Positions 17,460 through 26,311 of a stretch of DNA of 52,531 nucleotides are shown here, piece after piece. The translations under genes and the position numbers were made by a program. Numbering within the stretch: position 1 is the first letter of the stretch; each line of letters opens with the position of its first letter. The stretch is from NCBI RefSeq assembly GCF_003269035.1, contig NZ_QLTK01000043.1, positions 1 through 52,531 of the forward strand. The letters are read 5' to 3'. The DNA is from Paraburkholderia bryophila. Its GTDB lineage: Bacteria; Pseudomonadota; Gammaproteobacteria; Burkholderiales; Burkholderiaceae. The notes under the pieces are model-generated. The model had not been told where the DNA came from. It worked only from the letters and a program-made list of their open reading frames with translations, and made no database searches.

Positions 17460-18113
17460 TCACGGCGGACTGCCGTGCCCGGCGCCGCGCTCCGCGCTTT
17501 CGCCGATCGCAACGTCGAGCCGGCTGATATCGCAGGACGTTTGACTGAAACCCGAATACACCACCGACCAGTTGCCGACGATCGCGGCTTGCGCCTCGGC
17601 AAGGCTCAACTTGCCCTCGCAGACGCAACGCTTGAGCATGACCGCCGCGCGCGCCTTGCGGCGCTCGCCCTGCTGGCCGGCCCAAGGCAGAAGATCGAGA
17701 TTGGCGGGTGCGTTCGGGGAACCGCCCAATACGACAGGCACGCGCCGGTCGATAGCGAACGCCGTGCCGTTGTCGGCCTCGATGCCGCGTTCGGCGAGCA
17801 GGCGATTTTTGTGCGCCATCAGTTCGCCGAACGGCGGCGCCACGGTATCCGCATAACCGGTCCGGCAGATCGTCTCGCCGACGGATTGCTGCGTGACGCG
17901 TTCGTCGAGCATGTCGGCATCTTGCGCGCGGACCTCGCCCATGCGCATAGCGAGTGCCATGGTGAAGCCGAGCAGCAACGCGACGCGCGCCCTGCCGCGA
18001 AAACGCGCCAGGCCGCAACGGCGCGTTAGCACCGATGCAACTGCTTCTTCGTAAGTACCGCTGGTCGGGTCGCTGGAATGAGAGCGACGCCCGGTTGCAA
18101 TGCCTGCGTTCAT
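17460..18113 (-). CDS. Probable exported protein with degenerate HNH-like domain
   Basis: This protein of about 217 residues seems to have an internal hydrophobic stretch acting as a signal or anchor (ARVALLLGFTMALAM, before VRAQ). A C-terminal region of about 110 residues follows. Its layout matches a family usually annotated as HNH-endonuclease-like: ICRTGY, then AIDRRVPVVLGG, NLDLLPW, and finally LSLAEAQAAI. In that family the DH of DHxxPLxLGG is expected; here it reads DR, so catalysis is doubtful. The start is uncertain. ATG 18113 is used without a good ribosome-binding site, and TTG 18161 is an alternative. Confidence 0.5.
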   Translation of the reverse strand: MNAGIATGRRSHSSDPTSGTYEEAVASVLTRRCGLARFRGRARVALLLGFTMALAMRMGEVRAQDADMLDERVTQQSVGETICRTGYADTVAPPFGELMAHKNRLLAERGIEADNGTAFAIDRRVPVVLGGSPNAPANLDLLPWAGQQGERRKARAAVMLKRCVCEGKLSLAEAQAAIVGNWSVVYSGFSQTSCDISRLDVAIGESAERGAGHGSPP

Positions 18114-18199
18114 CGGTCGGCGCGCCGGCAGCGGCACGCAATAGTTCAATTCGCGGACCAATTAGAACACATTCAAAATGCTTACGTAAAACGCAGTAC

Positions 18200-18227
18200 C
18201 TCACGCTTGTCCGTGGACAAGCGTGAG
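18200..18227 (-). terminator. Perfect 13-bp hairpin after the S10 peptidase gene
   Basis: Arms CTCACGCTTGTCC (18200-18212) and GGACAAGCGTGAG (18215-18227) are perfectly complementary around a 2-nt centre. It lies 64 bp after the stop of the S10 peptidase gene. In that direction it is followed by GTACTGCGTTTTACG, a weak T-tract. A Rho-independent terminator for that gene is the simplest reading. Confidence 0.6.
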
Positions 18228-18291
18228 TGCCCGTTACCTCGCGCTGCCAAGCCCGTTACTTCGCGACTCACTTCGCCCCTTGCCGCTCCCC

Positions 18292-19938
18292 TTACTTCGC
18301 CACGCGAGCCTGCAAGGCGCGAATCCGCCCGAGCGCCTGCGTGTTCGATACCGTCGTGTCGTACATCTTCGCGAGGTCGGCCTTCAACGCGGTACGCGAC
18401 GCGCCGTCGAGATACACCATGTGCCCGGACGGATAGAAGCGCGCCGACAGGTTCTGCCGCACCTGCGCACTGAGTAACGGCATTTGCTGCAGGTCGAGCA
18501 CGGTCTGATAGAACGGCGTGACGAAATCGTAGAAGCCGTTCGCCGACAGCACCTTGAGATCGGGATTGAGCGCCATCACGGCGGCGAGATCGCCGGCGGT
18601 ATAGAGAATGATGTTGCCCTTCGCGTCTTTGCCCTTCTGCGCGCCGGTCGGATCGATGTGGCTGAAATCCCAATACTGGAATGCCTGATCGTTCAGATCG
18701 GTGAACGACGAATTCGACGTGTACTTCAACTGCTCGTTCAGGTACACGTTCCACATCGTCGTATAGACGCCGGTGACCGCCGTCATGGTCGGATCGTTGC
18801 CGCCGGAGTTCGGGTCGATCTTGCCGGCAATGCCCGTGTCGATCGCCGTCACGCGGCCGTCGTACTCGCCGAGCGCGAGACCCTGTGACTTCAGCAAGGT
18901 GGTGAGGAAAAGCGAATTGCCGCGACTGTCGTACGAGGCGATATCGAGGCTCCACGCTTGCAGCGTCGCCTGGTCGATGCCGGTGTATTCGCTCAGTTTC
19001 TCGACCGTCGCGGAATCGGTGGTGGGAAATTTGCGTAGCGCGGCCAGATAGTCGGTGCGCGCGAATTGCGCCACCTCTTCGGCAAACGTGCCGAGATCCG
19101 TGGGCCGTGGCGCGATGCCGAGTTTCTTGTGATACCACGCGTCCGCTGCCGCTGTCGGCAACGCGCCGACCGGATTGCCCGACTGTGTGTAATCGAGAAT
19201 CGACGATTGCAGCGTGATGCCGTTCAGATCGACACCGTCTTCGTGCAGCCGATAGGCCAGCACGCAGCTCCGTGCCGTGCCGTACGACTCGCCGTACAGA
19301 TACTTCGGCGAATTCCAGCGGTTGTTCTTGGTCAGAAAACGCTTGATGAACTGCTTGAGCGAATCCGCGTCCTGATCGACGCCCCAGAAGGCGCGGTTGG
19401 TTTTCGGTGCGATCGCCGCCGAGTAGCCGGTGCCGACCGGGTTGATGAACACGAGGTCGCTCTTGTCGAGCAGGCTGTCCGGGTTGTCTTCCATCTCGTA
19501 CGGCGCGGGCGGCGTGAAGCCGGGCATCGAGGTCTTGATACGGCGCGGCGCGAACGAGCCCAGCAGCACGAACACCGAAGACGACCCCGGGCCGCCGTTA
19601 TAGAAGAACGTGACCGGGCGCGTTTCTTCCTTCTGGTTGTCTTGCGTGAAGGCCACGTAGAACAGGCTGGCCTCCGGCAGCGAACTGCTCGGGTCGACGA
19701 TCACGAGGTGACCCGCGGTCGCGGTGTAATCGATCTTGTGCCCGCCGATCGAGATCGAATGATGGGTCACCGCGGCGGTCTCGGCGGTTTCGGTAATGGA
19801 ATCGTCCGGCCCATTGCCGTAGGCAACCGGATCGAAGAACGGCTGATCGCCGCCCTTGTGCGCGGCCCCGGCGGCGGCCGAAGCATGCGCATTGTGCGAC
19901 GACTGCGGACTAGCGGAAGCTGACTCGGTGTTCGTCAT
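18292..19938 (-). CDS. Serine carboxypeptidase-like protein (peptidase family S10)
   Basis: This 548-residue alpha/beta-hydrolase has the S10 hallmarks in order: NGGPGSSS (114-121, oxyanion region), GESYG with catalytic S218, an aspartate at D471 (NGFYDFVTP) and the histidine H506 (YPSGHMVYLD). S10 enzymes remove C-terminal residues at acidic pH. No signal peptide is visible. The first 35 residues are Ser/Ala/His-rich and look disordered, so localisation is unclear. The ATG at 19938 was chosen because the frame upstream lacks similarity. It lies just downstream of an S53 protease gene in the same direction, another acid-type serine peptidase, and the two may be expressed together. Confidence 0.88.
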   Translation of the reverse strand: MTNTESASASPQSSHNAHASAAAGAAHKGGDQPFFDPVAYGNGPDDSITETAETAAVTHHSISIGGHKIDYTATAGHLVIVDPSSSLPEASLFYVAFTQDNQKEETRPVTFFYNGGPGSSSVFVLLGSFAPRRIKTSMPGFTPPAPYEMEDNPDSLLDKSDLVFINPVGTGYSAAIAPKTNRAFWGVDQDADSLKQFIKRFLTKNNRWNSPKYLYGESYGTARSCVLAYRLHEDGVDLNGITLQSSILDYTQSGNPVGALPTAAADAWYHKKLGIAPRPTDLGTFAEEVAQFARTDYLAALRKFPTTDSATVEKLSEYTGIDQATLQAWSLDIASYDSRGNSLFLTTLLKSQGLALGEYDGRVTAIDTGIAGKIDPNSGGNDPTMTAVTGVYTTMWNVYLNEQLKYTSNSSFTDLNDQAFQYWDFSHIDPTGAQKGKDAKGNIILYTAGDLAAVMALNPDLKVLSANGFYDFVTPFYQTVLDLQQMPLLSAQVRQNLSARFYPSGHMVYLDGASRTALKADLAKMYDTTVSNTQALGRIRALQARVAK

Positions 19939-19989
19939 GATCGCTCCATGGGTACGTTCACGTCTGGTTGGCCGTCTCTGCAAACCTGA

Positions 19990-21549
19990 CTATAGTGCGG
20001 CCGCTACCTTCTGACCATTGGGACTGCCGAGTCCCGTGCAGGCGTCCCAACCCACCGACGCCTCATAACTCCCGTTATTGCCTTGCGTGATGTCGTTGCA
20101 CACGCCGGCCGCCTTGTACAGCTTGGGGTTGATAAAGCCGACCGGCTGGCCCTTTGCCGCGTTGATCCGCGCGATCAGCGCGGCCCACAGCGGAGCGACC
20201 GCGCTGGTGCCGCCGACCACCGTCTGCGAGCCGTCGATCAGCACGCTGTAGCCGGTCACCGGCGAGGCGTCGCCCGCCACGTCCGGCACGCCGCGCCCGC
20301 TGAGCGCCGTCTTGACGCCCTTGGCCGAGGTGGACGACAAACCCTGCTGCCACACCGGCACCGGAAATGCCCGACTCACGCCGCCGCCGGTCGCGCCGCC
20401 TTGCGAGCCGTCGTTCCAGACCACCTCGTGCGTGATCGACGTGCCCGACGCGGTCAGATTCGTGCCGCCGCAAGCCAGCACATACGGGCTCGACGACGGA
20501 AAATCGACCTCGTTGCCGCTGCTCACGCCGTCGCTCGAACCGCTGTCGCCCGAGGCCACGCAGACCGTCACGCCGAGCGCGGCGGCCGACTGCAGCGCGC
20601 TGTTGAACGCCTGCAGCGACTGGCTGGTCCAGTTCGATTCCGGGCCGCCCCAACTGATCGAAATCACCGACGGCTTGTTGGTCGTGTCGTGGATCGCGCG
20701 GCTCACCGCGTCGATGAAACCGGCGTCGCTGTTCTGCGTGAAATACACCGCGACCGTCGCGCCCGGCGCAATCGAGCCGACGATCTCCACGTCGAGCGTG
20801 ACTTCGCCGTCCGGCCCGGACGGATCGCCGCTCGGCTGATTGCTGCCCTGATCGACGCCGACCGATTTCACCGTGGGCGAACCGACACCGAGACTCGCGA
20901 AATATGCTTTCAGGTCGGACGTGTTGTAGCCGCCGCCGAGTTCGACGATACCGACGCACTGCCCGCTGCCGTCGCCCTGCGGATACTGATAGAGCGCCGC
21001 GAGCTGCGGCGGCGTGAACGACACCTGATGCCCCCTGGCCGGCTGGAACGGCGGCCGGATGCGGAAGTGCGGCCGCGCCGGCGGCCGGTTGTCGAGCCCG
21101 AGCACGGCTTCGACCACACCGTTCAGATCGTCCGGCACGCTGATCGTGCCGGTACGGCCACGGAATTGACCGGTGGTGTGATGTTCGTAGTGCTCCAGCT
21201 TGACCGCGAACGCGCTCTGGAATTGCGCGATCGTGCCGCTCAACAGGACCGAGCGCGCCGCCGGGTCGTCGCGCACCACCGTCAAACCGTGCGCGGCTGC
21301 GAATGCCTTGACCTTCGCGAGGTCTTCCGGCGCAGCGCCGTAATCTTTGGCGAAGGCCTCGCGCGACAATGGTTGGACGCTGGGGTCGCCCGCTTCGATA
21401 CGGCTCATCAACGCATTGAACTGCGCCTGCTGCCGACGGCGCACCATCACGAACACTTCGATCCGCTCCGCCGGATCGCATTGCCCCACGACTTTCGAAC
21501 CTTGCTCTGCCTTGCGCTCGCTGCCTGGCAGCGGGTGTTGATTGACCAT
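19990..21549 (-). CDS. Sedolisin-type acid serine protease (family S53)
   Basis: This 519-residue protein is a kumamolisin-like pro-enzyme. Residues 1 to about 175 form the activation pro-domain, with the conserved pro-S53 pattern around VLLSGTIAQFQSAFAV. The catalytic domain then carries E249 and D253 (DGEVTLDVE), oxyanion D335 (ASGDSGSSDG) and nucleophile S449 (GGTSAVAPLW). The C-terminal calcium site is visible as NDITQGNNG with GWDACTGLGSPNG. There is no Sec signal peptide, which is usual for this group; export may use another route. The ATG at 21549 is the first in frame. It ends 52 bp before the S10 peptidase start. Confidence 0.93.
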   Translation of the reverse strand: MVNQHPLPGSERKAEQGSKVVGQCDPAERIEVFVMVRRRQQAQFNALMSRIEAGDPSVQPLSREAFAKDYGAAPEDLAKVKAFAAAHGLTVVRDDPAARSVLLSGTIAQFQSAFAVKLEHYEHHTTGQFRGRTGTISVPDDLNGVVEAVLGLDNRPPARPHFRIRPPFQPARGHQVSFTPPQLAALYQYPQGDGSGQCVGIVELGGGYNTSDLKAYFASLGVGSPTVKSVGVDQGSNQPSGDPSGPDGEVTLDVEIVGSIAPGATVAVYFTQNSDAGFIDAVSRAIHDTTNKPSVISISWGGPESNWTSQSLQAFNSALQSAAALGVTVCVASGDSGSSDGVSSGNEVDFPSSSPYVLACGGTNLTASGTSITHEVVWNDGSQGGATGGGVSRAFPVPVWQQGLSSTSAKGVKTALSGRGVPDVAGDASPVTGYSVLIDGSQTVVGGTSAVAPLWAALIARINAAKGQPVGFINPKLYKAAGVCNDITQGNNGSYEASVGWDACTGLGSPNGQKVAAAL

Positions 21550-21863
21550 GGTGTCGACTCTCCTGTTGGCGTGACGGCGCGGGCCGCAAAGCGGACCCGA
21601 CGCACCGCACGCGTCGCTACAAGCTCATTGCCGGACGAGACGGGCTCGCGCGGCACCGTGCTGATTCGAGGACTGCGCCAAACCGTCCGACCAATGCATT
21701 CGACCACAGTTCCGGCGCGCGCGGCAGTTAGCCGGATGGCTAACGCCGCGCTGCATCAATACGCATGGCCGACTGCCCGCGCTATGATGCTGCTGCGGCA
21801 ATCCAGCCGTTACATTGCCTCGCGCGCCACCTGCGCGCACGATCGAAGAATCAGAGGAACCCC
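21550..21863. other. Divergent spacer between S53 protease and DUF1993 genes
   Basis: This 314-bp region should hold the promoters of the two divergent genes. I see no gene. One strong dyad at 21721-21749 stands out and is listed separately. Confidence 0.5.
21721..21749. promoter_or_regulatory. Dyad GTTAGCC-N4-GGCTAAC, possible operator
   Basis: Arms GTTAGCC (21727-21733) and GGCTAAC (21738-21744) are perfect, flanked by GCGGC and GCCGC that extend the stem to 12 bp with one unpaired A. The core resembles MarR/TetR-size operators. It could equally be a terminator-like stem, but no T-run follows on either strand. Confidence 0.4.
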
Positions 21864-22373
21864 ATGTCAATTTCGATGTATCAAGCATCCCTGCCCGTGC
21901 TGATTCGCGGCCTGACGAACCTGCAGGTCATCCTGGGCAAGGCTCAGGCGCACGCGGCGGAAAAACAGATCGACCCGTCGGTGTTCACGAACGCGCGCCT
22001 CGCGCCGGATATGCTGCCGCTGGTACGCCAGGTGTATATCGCGAGCGACACGGCGAAGGGATGCGCCGCGCGTCTGGCCGGCGTCGAAGCGCCAAAATAC
22101 GAAGACGTCGAACTGAGTTTCGACGACCTGCATGCCCGCCTTCAAAAGACGATTGATTATCTGAAGGAGTTCAATGCGGAACAGATCGACGGTTCGGAAG
22201 CGCGTGAGATCACGCTGAAAATGCGCACGGGCCCGATCGAGTTCACGGGCCTGTCGTATCTGCTCGGCTTCGTGCTGCCGAATTTCTTTTTCCACGTCAC
22301 GACGGCGTACGACATCTTGCGTCACAACGGCGTCGAACTCGGCAAGCTCGATTATCTGGGCGGGATCAAATAA
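21864..22373 (+). CDS. DUF1993 family protein
   Basis: This 169-residue helical protein starts at ATG 21864 after AGAGGA. It has the features of the DUF1993 family: MYQASLPVLIRGLTNL at the start, a DLHARLQKTIDYL helix in the middle, and FVLPNFFFHVTTAYDILRHNGV near the C-terminus, which supplies the family histidines. The fold is related to DinB-type four-helix bundles. The biochemical role is unknown. No operon partner is evident. Confidence 0.85.
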   Translation: MSISMYQASLPVLIRGLTNLQVILGKAQAHAAEKQIDPSVFTNARLAPDMLPLVRQVYIASDTAKGCAARLAGVEAPKYEDVELSFDDLHARLQKTIDYLKEFNAEQIDGSEAREITLKMRTGPIEFTGLSYLLGFVLPNFFFHVTTAYDILRHNGVELGKLDYLGGIK

Positions 22374-22396
22374 GGCCGGGGAACGCCTGGCAACGC

Positions 22397-22717
22397 TTAA
22401 ACACGCGGCTGGAACGCGATGATGGCCATGCCGGCCAGCGTGAACGCGACGCCCGCCAGGTCCCACAGCGTGGGCCGCACCTTGTCCACGGCCCATAGCC
22501 ACAAGATCGCCACCGCCACATACACACCGCCGTAAGCCGCGTACACGCGGCCCGCGGCGGTGCCGTGCAAGGTCAGCAGCCACGCGAACAGCGCGAGGCT
22601 GAGCGCGCCGGGCACCAGCAGCCAGATCGAGCCGCCCTCCTTCAGCCAGCGCCACGGCAGATAGCAACCGACAATTTCAGCGACGGCGGTCACGGCATAC
22701 AGCAGGAAAGTTTTCAT
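22397..22717 (-). CDS. YnfA family small membrane protein
   Basis: This 106-residue protein has four predicted membrane helices and matches the UPF0060/YnfA family. Markers are EIVGCYLPW in helix 1, GRVYAAYGGVYV in the middle, and LWDLAGVAFTLAGMAIIAFQP at the end. YnfA proteins resemble small multidrug resistance exporters in size and topology, and efflux has been suggested for some. It converges with the DUF1993 gene, 23 bp apart. Confidence 0.9.
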   Translation of the reverse strand: MKTFLLYAVTAVAEIVGCYLPWRWLKEGGSIWLLVPGALSLALFAWLLTLHGTAAGRVYAAYGGVYVAVAILWLWAVDKVRPTLWDLAGVAFTLAGMAIIAFQPRV

Positions 22718-22851
22718 CGAAGGTGGTTAGCGAATGAGCGTGAACCGCATCCCCGTGCGCGGTTCTCTATCGGCTGTATTAACACAATCAGTTGGCGGGC
22801 GGGCACGGTGCATGCGAGAGTCCTGCTGTCCTTTACCCATTGCTATTCACT

Positions 22852-23025
22852 ATGAGCACCGATTCTCCCTGTATCGACATCTGCAAGTTCGACAGCAAAA
22901 CCGGTTTATGTATTGGCTGTTTGCGTACGCGCGACGAGTGCAAAAGCTGGAAGAAGATGAAAGACAAGCATCGCCGGAAAATTATCCAAGACCGTTCGCG
23001 GCGCGAGCATAAGCTAAATAAATAG
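22852..23025 (+). CDS. DUF1289 family protein
   Basis: This 57-residue protein carries the four-cysteine pattern of DUF1289 (SPCIDICKFD, then GLCIGCLRT), which probably binds a metal ion, followed by a basic helix. The ATG at 22852 is used because it starts directly before the conserved SPC motif. The function of the family is unknown. It stands alone between ynfA and lysE. Confidence 0.85.
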   Translation: MSTDSPCIDICKFDSKTGLCIGCLRTRDECKSWKKMKDKHRRKIIQDRSRREHKLNK

Positions 23026-23123
23026 ACGCGACGGCCAGGTGCGCCGCGTTGGAAATCTGGCGCGGCGGCGACCCATCAGGCCACTGCCGCGCCGCCTTGA
23101 CTCATGGAGTCAGATCAAGCCGC

Positions 23124-23765
23124 TCAATCCAGCGAAAGCCGCAGTGCGAAACCGATCAGCGCCGCCGAAAACGTCCAGCGCTGCAAAGTCTGCGCGAGCG
23201 GATGCGCCCGCATCCAGCCGGCAATGCGTGCTGCGCCGACGGCAAACGAAATGTCAAAGCACGCGCCGACCGCGAGCAGCACCAGGCCCAGCTCGACCAT
23301 CTGCAACGCAACCGGTCCCGCTTCCGGACGCACGAATTGCGGCAGCAGCACGGAGCAGAACAACAACGCCTTCGGATTCAGCAGGTTCGTCAGCAAGCCC
23401 TTGACGAACGAGGCCCGCAACGGCTGCGACTCCACGCTCGCAACGGCTGCCGCCGCGCCCGCTTCGGGCAGCGCAAACACCGGCGAACGGAAAATCTGAA
23501 TGCCGACCCACGCCAGATACACCGCGCCGCCATAACGCACCACGTCGTACAACCACGGTGCGTTGCGCAACAACGCGGCCACGCCACAGGCCGATAGCGT
23601 GACGTGCGTGGCACGCGCGAGACCGAGGCCGCCGGCGGCCGCGAAACCGCTGCGTACGCCGCGTCCGATACTGGTTTGCAGGACCAGCGCCATGTCCGGC
23701 CCCGGCACGGCATAGACGACGAACAGCGCAGCGATATAGACGACCAGCAAGTGTGCGGAAATCAT
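23124..23765 (-). CDS. LysE family amino-acid exporter
   Basis: This 213-residue protein has six membrane helices of the LysE/RhtB type. It shows the PGPDMALVLQTSIGRGVRSG motif near the N-terminus and NPKALLF around residue 135. It should export an amino acid or homoserine-lactone-like solute. ATG 23765 gives the normal family length, and an upstream extension is not used. It is divergent from an Lrp/AsnC regulator gene, a pairing typical of a regulator controlling its exporter in response to amino acids. Confidence 0.9.
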   Translation of the reverse strand: MISAHLLVVYIAALFVVYAVPGPDMALVLQTSIGRGVRSGFAAAGGLGLARATHVTLSACGVAALLRNAPWLYDVVRYGGAVYLAWVGIQIFRSPVFALPEAGAAAAVASVESQPLRASFVKGLLTNLLNPKALLFCSVLLPQFVRPEAGPVALQMVELGLVLLAVGACFDISFAVGAARIAGWMRAHPLAQTLQRWTFSAALIGFALRLSLD

Positions 23766-23919
23766 GGAAACCTCTTGTTTTAAGGGCTTTATCTTGCCGC
23801 TGCCGGCGGAGGGTTTGCTGGCGAATTGCAGGTCCACACACCTTAGAATTGGAGGAATACGCTAATATCTCGCCTCCCCGGCACGATTTTCCCTAAGCGC
23901 CCCGCAAACGCCCAACATC

Positions 23920-24387
23920 ATGACAACCGACCTCGATAAAACCGACCGCGCGATCCTGGCCGCGCTGCAGAAAGACGGCCGCATGTCGAATGCGCGCCTG
24001 GCCGATCTGGTGGGGTTGAGCGAGACGCCTTGCGCGCGTCGGCTGAAGCGCCTCGAACACGACGGCTATATCGACGAGTACCGCGCGGTGCTGTCGCGTT
24101 CCGCGCTCGGCCTCGGCGTGGTGGCGTTCGTTTATGTGCGTTTCGCGGTACACGACCGCGCAGTCGCGACCCGCTTCGAACGTGAGGTGCAGGCGATTCC
24201 CCGCATTTTGTCGTGCCACAACGTATCGGGCAGCGCCGACTACATCCTGCAGGTGGTGGCGCGCGATCTCGACGATTACGGCACCTTCATGCGCGACGAG
24301 ATGCGCAGTTTGCCGGGCGTGACGTCGGTGGAATCGGCGCTGTCCTTGCGCGAAGTGAAGGCCAACGGCGGCTTGCCGCTGTTCTGA
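23920..24387 (+). CDS. Lrp/AsnC family regulator
   Basis: This 155-residue protein has the Lrp layout: N-terminal HTH (residues 5-55, DKTDRAILAALQKDGRMSNARLADLVGLS) and a C-terminal RAM ligand domain (about 70-150, with the SADYILQVVARDLDDY motif). The divergent lysE is the likely target, 154 bp away. Members of this family bind amino acids and form octamers. Confidence 0.93.
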   Translation: MTTDLDKTDRAILAALQKDGRMSNARLADLVGLSETPCARRLKRLEHDGYIDEYRAVLSRSALGLGVVAFVYVRFAVHDRAVATRFEREVQAIPRILSCHNVSGSADYILQVVARDLDDYGTFMRDEMRSLPGVTSVESALSLREVKANGGLPLF

Positions 24388-24461
24388 ACGCGAAGCGCGG
24401 ATCGTGGCATAGTCACCCCTTTGATGCGGCGCGAGCCGCCTGAACGAGCACGGAGTTTTTC

Positions 24462-24695
24462 ATGGAACACGACAAGGCGCGAGCCGAAGAAGCCGCCGCG
24501 ATGGAACGCGTCCTGACCGCGACCCAGCGGGTCAAGACGGCGTTCACGTCGCTGCAATCGCAATTTCCGCCGGCCGGTAGCGGTCAGCCGTCGCAATTCG
24601 CGCTGACCACGTTCGACGCCGCGCTGCAGGAGCTCGAAGACGCCCAAGCCGCGTTCGACGAATTGCTGGGCGACCTGCTCGACGGCAATCGTTAA
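24462..24695 (+). CDS. Small acidic helical protein, unknown
   Basis: This 77-residue protein is rich in Ala and Glu. It looks like two helices joined by a Pro/Gly linker (FPPAGSGQPSQ). The ATG at 24462 follows GGAG at about 10 nt. I do not recognise a family. It lies 74 bp after the Lrp gene in the same direction and could be read through from it. It converges with the porin gene. Confidence 0.55.
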   Translation: MEHDKARAEEAAAMERVLTATQRVKTAFTSLQSQFPPAGSGQPSQFALTTFDAALQELEDAQAAFDELLGDLLDGNR

Positions 24696-24721
24696 GGGAG
24701 TGGGTTTGCGGCCGCATCCGC

Positions 24722-26311
24722 TCAAAAAACAATATGGGTCCGCAACCCCACGACCGCTTCATTGCCCACACGCTGCGCCGGATTCAGCGGATCCGGCACA
24801 CCGCCCGCCGGTCGGAACACGTACTGGAAGTCCGCCTGCACCTGCCACCACGGCGCGACCTGATACTGGTACGTGGCCTCGACCACCGTCTCCGCACTTC
24901 GCGACGGATAACCCGGCGTGCCCAGCGCCGCGGTATCGCTCGCGAGACCCTGCGCATGCGAGCCGATCTTTGCGTAGCCGACCGCCAGGCCGGCGACATC
25001 GTTGTCGCGTCCCTTGAACGGCGCCTTGAGCGTCACGCCCGCATTCACACCGAGGTCCACCAGATTGCGGTCACCCGGTGCGCCCATGACTCGCGCGAAC
25101 ACGCCTACCGATTGCGGGCTGTCGCCGCCGCGCTGCCAGACGGTCTGATCGGCGACCGCATAAAAACTGTAATCGCCCCGATGATTCGCCGCCACGCCGC
25201 TGCTCGCCGGGTTCGCGAGCGAGAGCCCGGTGTTGTCGAAACGCTGGTCGGCGAAATGCTGTGTGTTGTACCAGAAGCCGAGCTTGTAAGTCCCCGGCAA
25301 TCCGCTTGACGCTGCGCCCGACCCACTCGCCGGCGGCTGATTGATCGCGTACTGCACTTCGCCGATGAACAACGCACCGCCGCGCAGATTGAATTGGGTG
25401 CCGTGGCGGTTCTGCTGCTGCGGATCGCCGACGTCGCTCCCTGCCGGATTGCCATTGAACACGCCGGCCTGCACGGTCCATGCATCCGACGGTTTGGCGC
25501 GCACGCGCACCCCGAGCGACGCAAGCGGATACGCCGGACCACCCGCAGGCAAATCGATCGACGGCAACACCGGCCAGCCGAACGTCGCGTTGACGAAGGG
25601 CGTGGCGAACTGGCTCACCATGAATTCCTGGTCGAGACTTTGCTGCCCGACCTTCACGTCGACCTTGCCACCGAGAAGCGCTTGCTGGTACCAGAGTTCC
25701 CACAACCGCGTGGTGCTATCCGCTTCGATGCCGCTCGCGCTTTGCAGCGTCTGCAGATTGCGCGTGCTGAGATTGGTGCCGTGAATCTGCAGGCCCGACA
25801 CGTTGAAAGTGCCGCCCGGCAGCCCGAGCGCTTTGTCCGTATCGACGACGAGGCCGAACTGGGTCAGGCCGTCATAAGCGCCGCCGCGTTGGGTGCCGCC
25901 GCTCAGGTTGTTCAGATACTCGCTGGTTTCCTGCAGAGTGAAGGTCACGCCGTCATTGTCGAGCCACGGACGCAAACCGCCCATGTCGCCGAGAAGGTTC
26001 GAACGCTCCCACAAACCGGTCGGCGCGGCGAGCGTCGAGTCGGCCGCGGCAGGCGTCGGCTCCGGTGAAGACACGGGCGCGGACATCGGCGCCGAATTCG
26101 GCGCAGGATTCGGCGCGACCCCAGCCCCCGCCGTCTGCGCCAGCACCGAAGGCACGATCCCAACCGACAACAGCACGCTCAATCCAACCGGCACCCCGGC
26201 CTGCCATCGCCCTGCTTTTGCGGACCTGCCGGCGTCGAGTTCCACTGCATCGAACTGCACATTGCGCGCCCAGCGCGCCACCCCACCTACCAACGACTTT
26301 TTTACGGACAT
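24722..26311 (-). CDS. oprB: OprB-family carbohydrate porin
   Basis: This 529-residue outer-membrane protein matches the OprB carbohydrate-selective porin family. After the signal region come a Pro/Ala-rich stretch, then GLWERSNLLGDMGGLRPWL, a typical OprB start. Alternating beta-strands follow and end in RVGNEAVVGLRTHIVF with a C-terminal phenylalanine. The ATG at 26311 has a GGGAGTGAG site. The signal peptide has an unusually long n-region (about 38 residues before the hydrophobic segment near 40-55). It should form a channel for sugars across the outer membrane. No transporter or catabolic genes sit beside it. Confidence 0.88.
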   Translation of the reverse strand: MSVKKSLVGGVARWARNVQFDAVELDAGRSAKAGRWQAGVPVGLSVLLSVGIVPSVLAQTAGAGVAPNPAPNSAPMSAPVSSPEPTPAAADSTLAAPTGLWERSNLLGDMGGLRPWLDNDGVTFTLQETSEYLNNLSGGTQRGGAYDGLTQFGLVVDTDKALGLPGGTFNVSGLQIHGTNLSTRNLQTLQSASGIEADSTTRLWELWYQQALLGGKVDVKVGQQSLDQEFMVSQFATPFVNATFGWPVLPSIDLPAGGPAYPLASLGVRVRAKPSDAWTVQAGVFNGNPAGSDVGDPQQQNRHGTQFNLRGGALFIGEVQYAINQPPASGSGAASSGLPGTYKLGFWYNTQHFADQRFDNTGLSLANPASSGVAANHRGDYSFYAVADQTVWQRGGDSPQSVGVFARVMGAPGDRNLVDLGVNAGVTLKAPFKGRDNDVAGLAVGYAKIGSHAQGLASDTAALGTPGYPSRSAETVVEATYQYQVAPWWQVQADFQYVFRPAGGVPDPLNPAQRVGNEAVVGLRTHIVF

